Shown: positions 1-7,681 of the stretch, one piece after another
Numbering within the stretch: position 1 is the stretch's first letter
Layout of the letters: every line of letters starts with the position of its first letter
DNA from: Oscillospiraceae bacterium
Lineage (GTDB): Bacteria > Bacillota > Clostridia > Oscillospirales > Ruminococcaceae
Length of the DNA: 7,681 nucleotides
Direction: 5' to 3'
NCBI GenBank assembly: GCA_018110855.1
Contig: JAGBFZ010000099.1
Coordinates: 1-7,681, forward strand
Made by a program: the position numbers and the translations under genes
Notes under the pieces: model-generated
The model's input: the letters and a program-made list of their open reading frames with translations, nothing else
Databases searched by the model: none
What the model was told of the DNA's origin: nothing

Positions 1-870
1 CCCGCAATTAAAAATAAGATATCAATACCTCTTGTTGCGGATATCCATTTTGACTATAAAATAGCACTTGAATGTGCCGCCGCAGGAGTTGACAAGATAC
101 GCATAAATCCGGGAAATATCGGCGGAATGGACAGAGTAAAGGCTGTTGCAGATGCTTGCAGAGCGAAAAATATTCCCATCAGGATAGGCGTAAATTCAGG
201 CTCTCTTGAAAAGGAGCTGCTTGCAAAATACGGACACCCCTGCGCAGAAGCACTGGTTGAAAGTGCCATGAACCATGCCGCCCTTCTCGAGAAATGCGAT
301 TTTGAGGATATAGTAATATCCATAAAATCCTCTGATGTTAAAACCATGATCGAAGCATACCGCCTTGCAGCCGAAAGAACGGTATACCCTCTGCATCTGG
401 GCGTTACCGAAGCAGGCACAGAGCGGATGGGAATCATTAAATCCGCTGTTGGAATAGGCTCACTTCTCTGCGACGGTATAGGTGAGACGATCCGTGTTTC
501 GCTTACCGAGGATCCCATCAGGGAAATTGCCGCAGCAAAGGATATCCTTATGGCAGTGGGCAAGGGTCATGGAGTCAGATTTGTATCCTGCCCCACCTGC
601 GGACGAACAAAAATAGACCTTGTAAAGCTTGCAGCGGAGGTTGAGAATGCCGTCAGGGATATTCCTATGGATATCACTGTGGCAGTCATGGGCTGTGCGG
701 TAAACGGCCCCGGCGAGGCAAGGGAAGCTGATATCGGAATAGCGGGAGGAGACGGCTGTGCTGTAATTTTCAGAAAGGGTGAACTTCTTCGGAAGGTCAG
801 GGAAGAGGACGTTCTGAAGGAGCTTCTGAACGAGATCGACAAACTGCGGAAGGAAGATAAAAATTGCTGA
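1..870 (+). CDS. ispG: 4-hydroxy-3-methylbut-2-enyl diphosphate synthase (IspG/GcpE), 5'-truncated by window edge
   Basis: IspG performs the reductive ring opening of 2-C-methyl-D-erythritol 2,4-cyclodiphosphate to HMBPP, the penultimate step of the MEP isoprenoid pathway, in the cytoplasm with a [4Fe-4S] cluster. Reading frame 1 is open from the first base and gives 289 residues; by comparison with the family about 60-75 N-terminal residues lie upstream of the window. The visible part begins in the TIM barrel ([12 protein letters not shown], then RINPGNIGG at about residues 33-41). It continues to the C-terminal iron-sulfur domain, with CPTC at residues 197-200, a third cysteine in [10 protein letters not shown] at 232 and the glutamate at 239. 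The spacing of these four cluster ligands (3, 32 and 7) equals that of E. coli C270, C273, C305 and E312, so the enzyme looks active. Its last codons overlap the start of polC. Identification is very secure; the true start is not visible. Confidence 0.97.
   Translation, partial: PAIKNKISIPLVADIHFDYKIALECAAAGVDKIRINPGNIGGMDRVKAVADACRAKNIPIRIGVNSGSLEKELLAKYGHPCAEALVESAMNHAALLEKCDFEDIVISIKSSDVKTMIEAYRLAAERTVYPLHLGVTEAGTERMGIIKSAVGIGSLLCDGIGETIRVSLTEDPIREIAAAKDILMAVGKGHGVRFVSCPTCGRTKIDLVKLAAEVENAVRDIPMDITVAVMGCAVNGPGEAREADIGIAGGDGCAVIFRKGELLRKVREEDVLKELLNEIDKLRKEDKNC
848..866 (+). promoter_or_regulatory. Ribosome binding site and TTG start of polC inside the end of ispG
   Basis: GGAAGGA at 848-854 is a strong Shine-Dalgarno match, 9 nt before the TTG at 864-866. 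The next in-frame alternatives are a GTG at 915 and the first ATG at 966; no comparable site was noted for the GTG, and both would cut into the conserved PolC N-terminus. The site lies within the ispG coding sequence, so translation of polC is probably coupled to that of ispG (inference). Confidence 0.75.
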
Positions 871-3800
871 TAAAAGAGCTTTTTTCGGAATATACCGATA
901 AAATACCCAATCCCGTGGGCAGAGGAGAGCTTATTCGCATAACTAAAAGCAAGGACGGCAAAAAAATGTGCCTTTTTGCCAAATTTTCTCAGCTCCAGCG
1001 GTTTGAAAATCTTGACGAGTTTGAAAGAGCCGCAGCCCGTGCTGTGGGACTTGACATTCTTCGTGTAAACTGCCGCTATACTCCCGATATGCTTGATGCA
1101 AAATACGCTTCCGAAGCAGTGCTGCGCTTAAAGCAGGATATGGCAGTTATCAACGGGCATTTAAACGGTGCATTTTATTACATAGACGACAACATTCTTC
1201 ATGTTGAGCTGAAAAGGGGCGGAGCGGAGCTGCTTTCAAGAGCAGGCTTTGAGTCAGCCCTTGAAAAGCTCATTAATGACGAATTTTCGGTAAAAATAAG
1301 TGTCAAACTTATTGAAAAGCAGACTGCTCCCGACAGCTATGAGGATCAGCTCAGGCAGGCATACGAGAGCGCAATACCCGTTCCAGACCCCGAGGCACCG
1401 AAAACACCCGTTTCCTCTGTACCGAAGGAGGAAATTGTATCAGTCGATTTCAAGACAATTCCCGTAATGAGCGAGGGCGCACAGATAATCAAGGGCAAGA
1501 GAATATTTGCCGACAGCGTAACGAATATCGGTGATATATATGAACCTCAGAATGGCGTAGTTATCTGGGGCGATATTTTTGATTATTCCGAAAAGGAGAT
1601 AAAGAACAAAAAGGGCGAAGAAAAGCGAATTACCACCGTAAGCCTTACAGATTACACAGGTTCGATCTCAATAAAGGATTTTGCGGATAAGGACAGTGAG
1701 AATGTCCTTTCTGCGCTCAAAAAAGGAACCACCGCAATTATCCGCGGCAAGGTGGATTTTGATACCTTTGATAATGAGTTTGTTCTCCGAGCCAACGATA
1801 TCATGCTTGTCAAAAGGAAGGAGAGAACGGATACCAGCGAGGAAAAGCGTGTCGAGCTGCATATGCATACCAATATGTCCCAGATGGACGCCATAACTCC
1901 TGCGGACAAGCTGATCAAGCGTGCTTTTTCATGGGGACACAAAGCGATCGCCATTACCGACCACGGCGGAGTACAGGCATTTCCCGAAGCGGTTGCCGCC
2001 TGTGACGATATCAGAAAAGGCGGCGGAGATTTCAAGATAATTTACGGCTGCGAGGCATATTCGGTTGACGATATTGTAGAAGCGGTAAGAGTTTATAAGG
2101 ACGTTCCCTTAAAGGGCGAGCTTATCGTTTTCGACCTTGAAACAACGGGCTTTTCCGCCACAGGCGAAAGGATAATCGAGTACGGAGCAGTAAGGCTCAG
2201 GGATCTGGAGCTTTGCGATACATTTTCATGCTTTGCCGACCCCGAAAAGCCCATTCCCGAGAGAATCACAAAGCTCACAGGAATATCAGGGGAGATGGTT
2301 GAAGGCGCCCCATCTCAGAAGGAAGCACTTGAGAAATTCATAGAATTCTGCGGTGAGGAACCAGTCCTTATCGCCCATAACGCAGGCTTTGATACATCGT
2401 TTATCAAGGCAGAGTGCGTCCGTCAAGGCATAAAGTTCAATTTTTCCATAGTGGATACCGTTGTAATGTGCCGCAGTATGCTGCCCGAGCTTAAAAAGCA
2501 TAAGCTGAATATCGTTGCAAAGCATCTTGGGCTTGGCGAATTTGACCATCACCGTGCCTTTGAGGACGCAAAAATGCTGGGCAGAATTTTCATAAAGCTT
2601 GCTCAGCGGCTTATTGACGAGGAAAACTGCGTAAATATCAGCGACATAAATCGTGTAACAAAAAATGTAGACCCAAAAAGTCTCAGAGCATATCATCAGA
2701 TACTGCTTGCAAAAAATAACGCAGGACTCAAAAATCTTTACAAGCTTGTATCCTTCGGTCATATCAAGTATTATCACCGCCGCCCGAGGATACCCATGTC
2801 CGAGCTTATAACCCATCGTGAGGGACTTATTGTAGGCAGCGCCTGCGAATCGGGAGAGCTTTTCACCGCCGTTCGGGACGGCAGACCGTGGGACGTTCTC
2901 TGCGATATAGCTTCATTTTATGATTATCTTGAGATACAGCCCTGCATGAACAATCAGTTTCTTATCAGAGACGAGGATTTTGATAATATCAGAACTGTCG
3001 AGGATCTGCAGGAATTTAACAAAACCATTGTTAAGCTGGGAGAAGCACTTAATATTCCCGTAGTTGCCACCTGCGACGTTCATTTCATGGACCCGTCGGA
3101 TTCGGTATTCCGAAAGATACTCATGTATGATAAATTTGACGACGCAGAGCATCAGCCTCCTTTGTATCTTCGCACCACCGATGAAATGCTTGAGGAATTT
3201 TCATATCTGGGCAAGGAAAAGGCATACGAGGTCGTTGTGACTAACACCAACAAAATTGCGGATATGATCGACCCCGATATCCGCCCCATCCCTCCCGGGA
3301 CCTTTACTCCCAGCATGGACAATGCCGAGGAGGAGCTTCCCCGTATCACATGGGAGAGAGCAAAGGAAATGTACGGCGACCCTCTCCCCGAAATAGTACA
3401 GAAGCGGCTTGACAAGGAGCTTAATTCAATCATCAAGAACGGTTTTGCCGTTCTGTATATGATCGCGCAGAAGCTTGTTGCCAATTCCAATGAGCATGGC
3501 TATCAGGTAGGTTCAAGAGGTTCGGTCGGCTCATCATTTGTTGCGAATATGTCGGGTATTTCGGAAGTAAATTCCCTCCCGCCCCATTACATCTGCCCCA
3601 ATTGCAAAAACAGCGAATTTATAACCGACGGTTCGGTAGGCTCGGGCTATGACCTTCCCCCGAAGAAATGCCCAAAGTGCGGAACTGATTATATCCGTGA
3701 GGGACATGATATTCCATTTGAAACCTTCCTCGGCTTCAATGGAGACAAGGCTCCCGATATCGACCTTAATTTCTCGGGAGAATATCAGACCTCTGCTCAT

Positions 3801-5183
3801 AAATACACCGAGACCCTTTTCGGAACGGAAAATGTGTTCAAAGCAGGAACCACAGGCTCGGTAGCGGAAAAGACCGCCTACGGTTATGTAAAGCATTATC
3901 TTGAGGCGGTGGGAAAAAAGGTTTCCAAAGCGGAGGAAAACCGCCTTACTCTCGGCTGTACGGGAGTAAAGCGAACAACGGGTCAGCACCCGGGCGGAAT
4001 GGTCGTTGTTCCGTCCGATTATGAGGTCTATGACTTCACCGCAGTTCAGCATCCCGCCGAGGACCCTAAATCCAGTTTTATAACCACTCACTTCGACTTC
4101 CATTCCCTTCATGATACCATTCTGAAACTTGACGAGCTTGGACACGATGTGCCCACACTTTATAAGCACCTTGAAGATATGACAGGAGTATCCACAAAGG
4201 ATATTTTCCCCGCCGATGAAAAGGTAATGAGCCTTTATGCCTCTCCCGAAGCATTGGGCGTTACCGCCGAAGATATCGGCTGGCAGACAGGAACCCTTGC
4301 TATTCCCGAAATGGGCACAGGCTTTGCAATGCAGATGCTTCTTGATGCCAAGCCCACAAAATTTTCCGATCTTCTCCAGATATCGGGACTGTCTCACGGA
4401 ACCGACGTATGGCTCGGAAATGCGCGGGATCTCATCAAGAACGGAGTATGCACCATTTCCGAGGTTATCGGCTGCCGTGACGGTATTATGACATATCTTA
4501 TCTATCATGGCGTAGACCCCAACCTCTCATTTAAAATAATGGAGATAACCCGAAAGGGAAAAGCACCCAAGCTCCTCACCGAGGAAATGAAGCAGACCAT
4601 GAGAGATCATGATGTACCCGAGTGGTATATCGAAAGCTGCCTGAAGATCAAGTATATGTTCCCCAAGGCGCACGCCGCAGCCTATGTAATCGCCGCAAAT
4701 AAGCTGGCATGGTTCAAAGTGTATTATCCCCTTGAATTTTACGCCACTATTTTTACAGTTCGAGGAGAGGACTTTGACGCAGAAACAGCGATTCTGGGAC
4801 GAGAGGCAGTCAAGCTCAAGATGAACGAGATCAAGGCAAAGGGCAACGATAAGACCGCCAAGGATTCGGGAACCTATGATATGCTCCTGCTCACGAATGA
4901 GATGATGGCAAGAGGCTTTGAATTTCTGCCAATCGATATCTATAGATCCCACGCCACAAAATATACCGTAGAGGACGGAAAAATACGCCTGCCATTTTCA
5001 TCAGCGGGAGGAATAGGCGAGAATGCTGCAAAGGCTCTTTATGAGGCTGTTCAGTCGGGAGACTTCATCTCAATTGACGAGCTTCAGGAGAAAAGCGGAG
5101 TAACAAATTCGGTAATAGAAAAGCTTGAAGCTCTGGGAGCAATGGGTGACCTTCCCAAGTCTGACCAGATAAGTCTGTTTTAA
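864..5183 (+). CDS. polC: DNA polymerase III alpha subunit, Gram-positive PolC type, with built-in 3'-5' proofreading exonuclease
   Basis: This is the essential replicative DNA polymerase of low-GC Gram-positive bacteria. Its 1439 residues match the usual length (B. subtilis 1437). Order of parts: N-terminal domain (about 1-170); a proline-rich linker (about 172-200); OB fold (about 225-320); PHP domain opening with HMH at 333-335 and D366/H367, continuing after the insertion to CDVH at 737-740; DEDDh exonuclease inserted in the PHP domain (about 416-585) with D424, E426, HNAGFD at 505-510, H563 and D568; polymerase core with SRGSVGSS from 884; zinc-binding cysteines 911, 914, 936 and 939; palm PDIDLNFSG with D965 and D967; third acidic residue D1090 in LDELGHD; helix-hairpin-helix-like C-terminal region; and the terminal beta-clamp motif QISLF at 1435-1439. 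All catalytic residues I could check are present. The start is TTG, overlapping ispG by 7 nt, and the next gene follows after 12 nt. Confidence 0.98.
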   Translation: MLIKELFSEYTDKIPNPVGRGELIRITKSKDGKKMCLFAKFSQLQRFENLDEFERAAARAVGLDILRVNCRYTPDMLDAKYASEAVLRLKQDMAVINGHLNGAFYYIDDNILHVELKRGGAELLSRAGFESALEKLINDEFSVKISVKLIEKQTAPDSYEDQLRQAYESAIPVPDPEAPKTPVSSVPKEEIVSVDFKTIPVMSEGAQIIKGKRIFADSVTNIGDIYEPQNGVVIWGDIFDYSEKEIKNKKGEEKRITTVSLTDYTGSISIKDFADKDSENVLSALKKGTTAIIRGKVDFDTFDNEFVLRANDIMLVKRKERTDTSEEKRVELHMHTNMSQMDAITPADKLIKRAFSWGHKAIAITDHGGVQAFPEAVAACDDIRKGGGDFKIIYGCEAYSVDDIVEAVRVYKDVPLKGELIVFDLETTGFSATGERIIEYGAVRLRDLELCDTFSCFADPEKPIPERITKLTGISGEMVEGAPSQKEALEKFIEFCGEEPVLIAHNAGFDTSFIKAECVRQGIKFNFSIVDTVVMCRSMLPELKKHKLNIVAKHLGLGEFDHHRAFEDAKMLGRIFIKLAQRLIDEENCVNISDINRVTKNVDPKSLRAYHQILLAKNNAGLKNLYKLVSFGHIKYYHRRPRIPMSELITHREGLIVGSACESGELFTAVRDGRPWDVLCDIASFYDYLEIQPCMNNQFLIRDEDFDNIRTVEDLQEFNKTIVKLGEALNIPVVATCDVHFMDPSDSVFRKILMYDKFDDAEHQPPLYLRTTDEMLEEFSYLGKEKAYEVVVTNTNKIADMIDPDIRPIPPGTFTPSMDNAEEELPRITWERAKEMYGDPLPEIVQKRLDKELNSIIKNGFAVLYMIAQKLVANSNEHGYQVGSRGSVGSSFVANMSGISEVNSLPPHYICPNCKNSEFITDGSVGSGYDLPPKKCPKCGTDYIREGHDIPFETFLGFNGDKAPDIDLNFSGEYQTSAHKYTETLFGTENVFKAGTTGSVAEKTAYGYVKHYLEAVGKKVSKAEENRLTLGCTGVKRTTGQHPGGMVVVPSDYEVYDFTAVQHPAEDPKSSFITTHFDFHSLHDTILKLDELGHDVPTLYKHLEDMTGVSTKDIFPADEKVMSLYASPEALGVTAEDIGWQTGTLAIPEMGTGFAMQMLLDAKPTKFSDLLQISGLSHGTDVWLGNARDLIKNGVCTISEVIGCRDGIMTYLIYHGVDPNLSFKIMEITRKGKAPKLLTEEMKQTMRDHDVPEWYIESCLKIKYMFPKAHAAAYVIAANKLAWFKVYYPLEFYATIFTVRGEDFDAETAILGREAVKLKMNEIKAKGNDKTAKDSGTYDMLLLTNEMMARGFEFLPIDIYRSHATKYTVEDGKIRLPFSSAGGIGENAAKALYEAVQSGDFISIDELQEKSGVTNSVIEKLEALGAMGDLPKSDQISLF
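5166..5180 (+). other. Sliding-clamp (beta) binding motif at the PolC C-terminus
   Basis: The last five codons before the stop encode QISLF, a match to the QxSLF clamp-binding consensus found at the extreme C-terminus of PolC proteins. It tethers the polymerase to the DnaN ring. Its presence shows that the reading frame is intact to its natural end. Confidence 0.85.
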
Positions 5184-5195
5184 GGAAGTGGATAT

Positions 5196-5993
5196 ATGAA
5201 CAGTATACTATGCTCCACAGGAGCGCTTATCACACGCAGAAACGGCAGAGACCATAAGCTGCTTTCGGGGCTTGCAGAAAGGCTTAAATTTGACGGCTTT
5301 GAGCTAATGCTTTATCAGAGCTGGTATGAAAACCTTGAAACCATATCGGAGGATATCGCCCGAATGGGGGTGAATATCCCCGCAGTTCACTGCGAAAAGG
5401 AGATAGGCGAGCTTATATCCGCAGGCGATATGGAAGCATATGCCCGATTTGAAGCCAATTGCAGAGCAGCAGAAAGGGTTGGAGCAAAACTGCTTGTGCT
5501 TCATCTGTGGAACGGGCTTGTTTCCGACAGCAATTTTTCGGAGAATCTCAAAGCATATGAACGGTTTGCCGAAACAGCGGAAAAACACAAATTGCTGCTT
5601 ACCGTAGAAAATGTTGTGTGCAATGTTTCCGCACCGATGGAGAGACGTACAGAGCTTAAAGAGAAATATCCCGAAATAAGCTTTACCTTTGACACAAAAA
5701 TGGCTGCCTTTCACGGAGAGCTTGAAAAAGCATATGATGAAAACCTTTGGCAGAAGCATATCAGGCATCTTCATATCAACGATTTCGGCGGTAAAGTGAT
5801 GGATTGGAGCGCACTCCAAACACTGCATATCGGCAAAGGGAATGTAAATTTTGAACAATTTTTCGGATTTGCCCGAAAAATGAACTATAAGGGCGATCTT
5901 ACCGTTGAAGCTACATCTGTATTGCCTGACGGTTCGGTGGATATAGACAAGCTTAACGAGGATTTTTTGAAAATCAAAGGCTATATTGCCTAA
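5196..5993 (+). CDS. TIM-barrel protein, sugar phosphate isomerase/epimerase (AP endonuclease 2-like / xylose isomerase-like) superfamily
   Basis: A 265-residue soluble protein without signal peptide or membrane segments; substrate not identifiable. The barrel-strand signatures are those of the xylose isomerase-like/AP endonuclease IV fold: AVHCEK (H65, E67), VLHLWNG (H103), TVENV (E138), FTFDTKMAAFH (D166, H173), HLHINDFGG (H191, H193, D196), LHIGKGNVNFEQFF (H211) and TVEAT (E238). E138, D166, one of the H191/H193 pair and E238 could supply a divalent metal site. The histidine often found three residues after the aspartate is a methionine here (M169). The ATG at 5196 follows AAGGAAG at 5182-5188, which overlaps the polC stop with 7 nt spacing, so the gene is probably co-transcribed with polC. 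Sugar epimerase or isomerase activity is the likeliest role. An AP endonuclease role, tempting beside polC, is less likely because the length and the full endonuclease IV metal ligand set do not fit. Confidence 0.8.
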   Translation: MNSILCSTGALITRRNGRDHKLLSGLAERLKFDGFELMLYQSWYENLETISEDIARMGVNIPAVHCEKEIGELISAGDMEAYARFEANCRAAERVGAKLLVLHLWNGLVSDSNFSENLKAYERFAETAEKHKLLLTVENVVCNVSAPMERRTELKEKYPEISFTFDTKMAAFHGELEKAYDENLWQKHIRHLHINDFGGKVMDWSALQTLHIGKGNVNFEQFFGFARKMNYKGDLTVEATSVLPDGSVDIDKLNEDFLKIKGYIA

Positions 5994-6008
5994 TTTTTCC
6001 GACAGCAC

Positions 6009-6037
6009 TTGACAACACTGCGGCATTATGGTATTAT
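6009..6037 (+). promoter_or_regulatory. Strong sigma-A (sigma-70 type) promoter for hisZ-hisG
   Basis: The -35 box TTGACA (6009-6014) is a perfect consensus match. After exactly 17 nt comes TATTAT (6032-6037), five of six bases of the TATAAT -10 box. Transcription would start near 6044, about 40 nt before the hisZ ATG. The -35 box begins 16 bases after the end of the upstream gene's stop codon, so the histidine genes have their own promoter although all genes run the same way. Confidence 0.8.
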
Positions 6038-6066
6038 GGTACTATGATAACACTTTACTATGATAA
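6025..6066 (+). repeat. Short direct repeats over the -10 box and transcription start of the histidine promoter
   Basis: In an 8-bp register the sequence reads ATTATGGT (6025-6032), ATTATGGT (6033-6040), ACTATGAT (6041-6048), a non-matching spacer AACACTTT (6049-6056), then ACTATGAT (6057-6064). The two later copies extend to the identical 10-mer ACTATGATAA at 6041-6050 and 6057-6066, 16 bp apart. Positions 6034-6050 also form an imperfect dyad (TTAT at one end, ATAA at the other). The array may be a regulator-binding site, or the product of slippage in an AT-rich promoter. Confidence 0.7.
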
Positions 6067-6087
6067 ATTACAGGGAGATTTGACCAA

Positions 6088-7281
6088 ATGAAACGTTACG
6101 ATTTAATAACCCCCGAGGGAACGAGAGACCTGCTTTTCGAGGAGTGTGCCGCTGTGAGAGCGGTAGAGGAAAGGCTCCAGAAGGTTTTCAGAGCAAAGGG
6201 CTATTCCGAGGTAATAACCCCCGGACTTGAGTTTTACGATGTATTCAACATGAAATCACGATATTTCCCACAGGAGACAATGTATAAGCTTGTGGATAAT
6301 AAGGCACGTCTTATGGTAGTCCGACCCGATTCCACAATGCCCATTGCCCGAATGACCGCAACCCGTCTCAGAGAGCAGGCTCTTCCGCTCAGACTGTGCT
6401 ACAGCCAGAGCGTTTACCGCAATAAGCCCAGCATGAGAGGCAGAAGCGACGAGATACGTCAGACGGGAATAGAGCTTATCGGCTCAGCCTCTGCCCGTGC
6501 GGAGCTTGAGGTGCTTGCCAATGCACTTGAGGTGCTTTCCTCCTTTGAGACAGAGGGTTACCGCCTTGAGATAGGTCATATCGGCTTTTTCAAGGTGCTT
6601 CTGAAAAAACTTGGCTGCGACAGCGACACTGCCGAGAATATCAGAGGACTTATCGAGGTGAAGAATTATCCTGCCCTGAACGACCTTCTTGAGAGTATTG
6701 GTGATAACGAAGTTACCCGTGCATTAAAGCAGCTTCCACGACTTTTCGGAGGAGAAGAGGTATTTGCGGAGACAGCAGCCTTGTACAGCGACTCCGAAGC
6801 GGACGCAGTTCTTGCAGAGCTGAGAGATACATATGAAAGAGCAGTATCGCTTGGCTACAGCGGAAAGATAACCATTGATCTCGGTCTTGTAAACCGCATG
6901 GATTACTATACGGGAACGGTTATCAAGGGCTATATCGAGGGCTGCGGAGACGCAGTTTTATCAGGCGGAAGATATGATAAGCTCCTTTCCGAATTCGGAT
7001 ATGACGTTCCCGCAACGGGATTTGCGGTAAATGTGGACGCAGTTGCAAGAGCGGAGCTTAAAAGGGTGAATTTCAAGCCCACACCCGTTGACGTGCTTGT
7101 ATTCGGAGCAGACGGATACGAAGCGGCAGCAGTTGCCCATAGCAGAAAGCTCATTTCCGAGGGACTCACCGCCGAAATAGCGGTATCCGATACCATTGAC
7201 GAGGTAAGAAGCTACGCCTCCAAAAAGGAAATCAGACGAATTGATATAGTTTCGGACAATATAATATCCGAAAATCTTTGA
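6088..7281 (+). CDS. hisZ: ATP phosphoribosyltransferase regulatory subunit (HisZ), a histidyl-tRNA synthetase paralogue
   Basis: HisZ is the class II aminoacyl-tRNA-synthetase-like partner that short-form HisG needs for activity and for histidine feedback control; it does not charge tRNA. The protein has 397 residues, near the Bacillus-type HisZ length. It starts with ITPEGTRDLL, carries motif 2 (YSQSVYR at 105-111, followed by GRSDEIRQTGIELIG), the HisA-like segment LVNRMDYYTG (267-276) and motif 3 (GGRYDKL from 293, then GFAVNVD at 311-317). In HisS the second segment reads LVRGLDYY with a catalytic arginine; here that place holds N269. The motif 3 end GFAxGxER is GFAVNVD, without the arginine. 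Both losses point to HisZ, not HisS. Residues from about 330 form a short alpha/beta domain resembling a reduced anticodon-binding domain. Its own promoter lies just upstream, and hisG follows after 14 nt. Confidence 0.94.
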   Translation: MKRYDLITPEGTRDLLFEECAAVRAVEERLQKVFRAKGYSEVITPGLEFYDVFNMKSRYFPQETMYKLVDNKARLMVVRPDSTMPIARMTATRLREQALPLRLCYSQSVYRNKPSMRGRSDEIRQTGIELIGSASARAELEVLANALEVLSSFETEGYRLEIGHIGFFKVLLKKLGCDSDTAENIRGLIEVKNYPALNDLLESIGDNEVTRALKQLPRLFGGEEVFAETAALYSDSEADAVLAELRDTYERAVSLGYSGKITIDLGLVNRMDYYTGTVIKGYIEGCGDAVLSGGRYDKLLSEFGYDVPATGFAVNVDAVARAELKRVNFKPTPVDVLVFGADGYEAAAVAHSRKLISEGLTAEIAVSDTIDEVRSYASKKEIRRIDIVSDNIISENL

Positions 7282-7295
7282 TTGGAGAAATACAT

Positions 7296-7681
7296 ATGAA
7301 TAACAATACAACAAGACCTCTGAGAATAGCTCTTACCAAGGGCAGACTTGAAAAGGATACGGTTGCTCTTCTTGAAAAAATAGGCTATGACTGCACTGCC
7401 GTTCATGAAAAGGGCAGAAAGCTAATTCTTCCCGTGGGGGACAGCATTGAGGTAGTGCTTGCAAAGGCAGCGGACGTAATAACCTATGTGGAAAACGGAG
7501 TATGCGACTTAGGCGTTGTGGGCAAGGATACCATAATAGAAATGCAGGGAAAATTCTTCGAGCTTTCCGACCTTGGCTTCGGAAAATGCCGGTTTGCCCT
7601 TGCCGGCAAAAAAGGCGAGGATTTTTACGAGGGTATTCATGTAAGAACCATAGCCACAAAATATCCAAATGTAGCCCGTAC
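7296..7681 (+). CDS. hisG: ATP phosphoribosyltransferase catalytic subunit, short form (HisG-S), 3'-truncated by window edge
   Basis: HisG condenses ATP and PRPP to N1-(5-phosphoribosyl)-ATP, the committed step of histidine biosynthesis, in the cytoplasm. The first 128 codons plus two bases are present and the frame is still open at the window end. Visible family segments are LRIALTKGRL (9-18), TYVENGVCDLGVVGKDT (about 69-85), DLGFGKCRFALA (about 97-108) and RTIATKYPNVAR (117-128). The short form, usually around 210 residues, lacks the C-terminal regulatory domain and depends on HisZ. The adjacent hisZ implies this form, although the C-terminus is not seen. The ATG at 7296 is preceded by GGAGA (7284-7288) with 7 nt spacing, and the gene sits 14 nt after hisZ in the same operon. 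Confidence 0.95.
   Translation, partial: MNNNTTRPLRIALTKGRLEKDTVALLEKIGYDCTAVHEKGRKLILPVGDSIEVVLAKAADVITYVENGVCDLGVVGKDTIIEMQGKFFELSDLGFGKCRFALAGKKGEDFYEGIHVRTIATKYPNVAR

Larger units (their letters stand above)
5994..6087 (+). other. Intergenic region carrying the histidine operon promoter
   Basis: This 94-nt gap is the only sizeable non-coding stretch in the window. It contains a consensus-like promoter, a group of 8-bp direct repeats and the hisZ ribosome binding site AGGGAGA (6072-6078, 9 nt before the ATG). A leader of only about 40-45 nt remains after the expected transcription start, too short for a T-box or a histidine leader-peptide attenuator. I see no convincing intrinsic terminator for the upstream gene. 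Confidence 0.7.

Noticed and set aside
2286..2816. A 176-codon open frame on the - strand opposite the PolC exonuclease region
   Set aside because: It is antisense to conserved exonuclease motifs, with no independent support.
3534..4508. A 324-codon open frame on the - strand inside polC
   Set aside because: It lies wholly antisense to the polymerase core, including the zinc-binding and palm motifs, and its translation is Cys/Gly/His-rich without a recognisable domain. It is a shadow of polC codon bias.
18..5360. GATATC palindrome occurs about a dozen times, more often than a random 6-mer would
   Set aside because: Most or all copies lie in coding sequence and are explained by frequent GAT and ATC codons and similar dipeptides. 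They show no regular spacing or clustering, so I do not treat them as a signal.
5196..5993. Reading the TIM-barrel gene as a DNA repair AP endonuclease because it adjoins polC
   Set aside because: The fold is shared, but the D-x2-H ligand motif of endonuclease IV is not kept and the protein matches sugar isomerase-like members better.
5978..5998. Possible intrinsic terminator after the TIM-barrel gene (AGGC, 6-nt loop, GCCT, then five T)
   Set aside because: The stem is only 4 bp, two A residues separate it from a short T run, and it overlaps the stop codon. It is too weak to call.
5304..6026. A 240-codon open frame on the - strand opposite the TIM-barrel gene
   Set aside because: The + strand frame shows family motifs and a good ribosome binding site. 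The antisense product is rich in Cys, Phe and His without a domain and is most simply a shadow.
6038..6087. T-box or histidine attenuator ahead of hisZ
   Set aside because: Only about 40-45 nt separate the expected transcription start from the ATG, with no room for a T-box fold, no run of His codons and no terminator hairpin.

Overview
The window looks like the chromosome of a Gram-positive bacterium of the Clostridia, possibly a Ruminococcus-like member of the Oscillospirales (genus-level placement is inference). The reasons are a full-length Gram-positive-type replicative polymerase PolC, the MEP isoprenoid enzyme IspG directly upstream of it, and a histidine operon of the HisZ plus short-form HisG type. 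All genes lie on the + strand and are closely packed. Base composition is moderate and codon use looks uniform, with no sign of recent transfer.

Layout: (1) 1-870 is the C-terminal part of ispG, cut by the window edge. (2) 864-5183 is polC, 1439 codons, starting on TTG inside the ispG stop region with a 7-nt overlap. (3) 5196-5993 is a 265-residue TIM-barrel protein of the sugar phosphate isomerase/epimerase (AP endonuclease 2-like) superfamily, only 12 nt after polC. These three form a probable co-transcribed unit with no visible terminator between them. (4) 5994-6087 is the only real intergenic gap. It holds a strong sigma-A-type promoter (TTGACA, 17 nt, TATTAT) whose -10 region lies inside a small array of 8-bp direct repeats. 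(5) 6088-7281 is hisZ, and (6) 7296 to the window end is the first 128 codons of hisG, 14 nt after hisZ. This is the start of a histidine biosynthesis operon.

How the genes work together: IspG makes HMBPP for isoprenoids, and PolC replicates the chromosome. They share an operon but no pathway. HisZ and short HisG should assemble into the ATP phosphoribosyltransferase that commits ATP and PRPP to histidine. The role of the TIM-barrel protein is unknown.

The content is mostly ordinary housekeeping. I see no mobile element, CRISPR array, RNA gene, phage gene or defence system. The points most worth a second look are the repeat array over the histidine promoter, the atypical metal/substrate-site spacing in the TIM-barrel protein, and the overlapping TTG-started ispG-polC junction.
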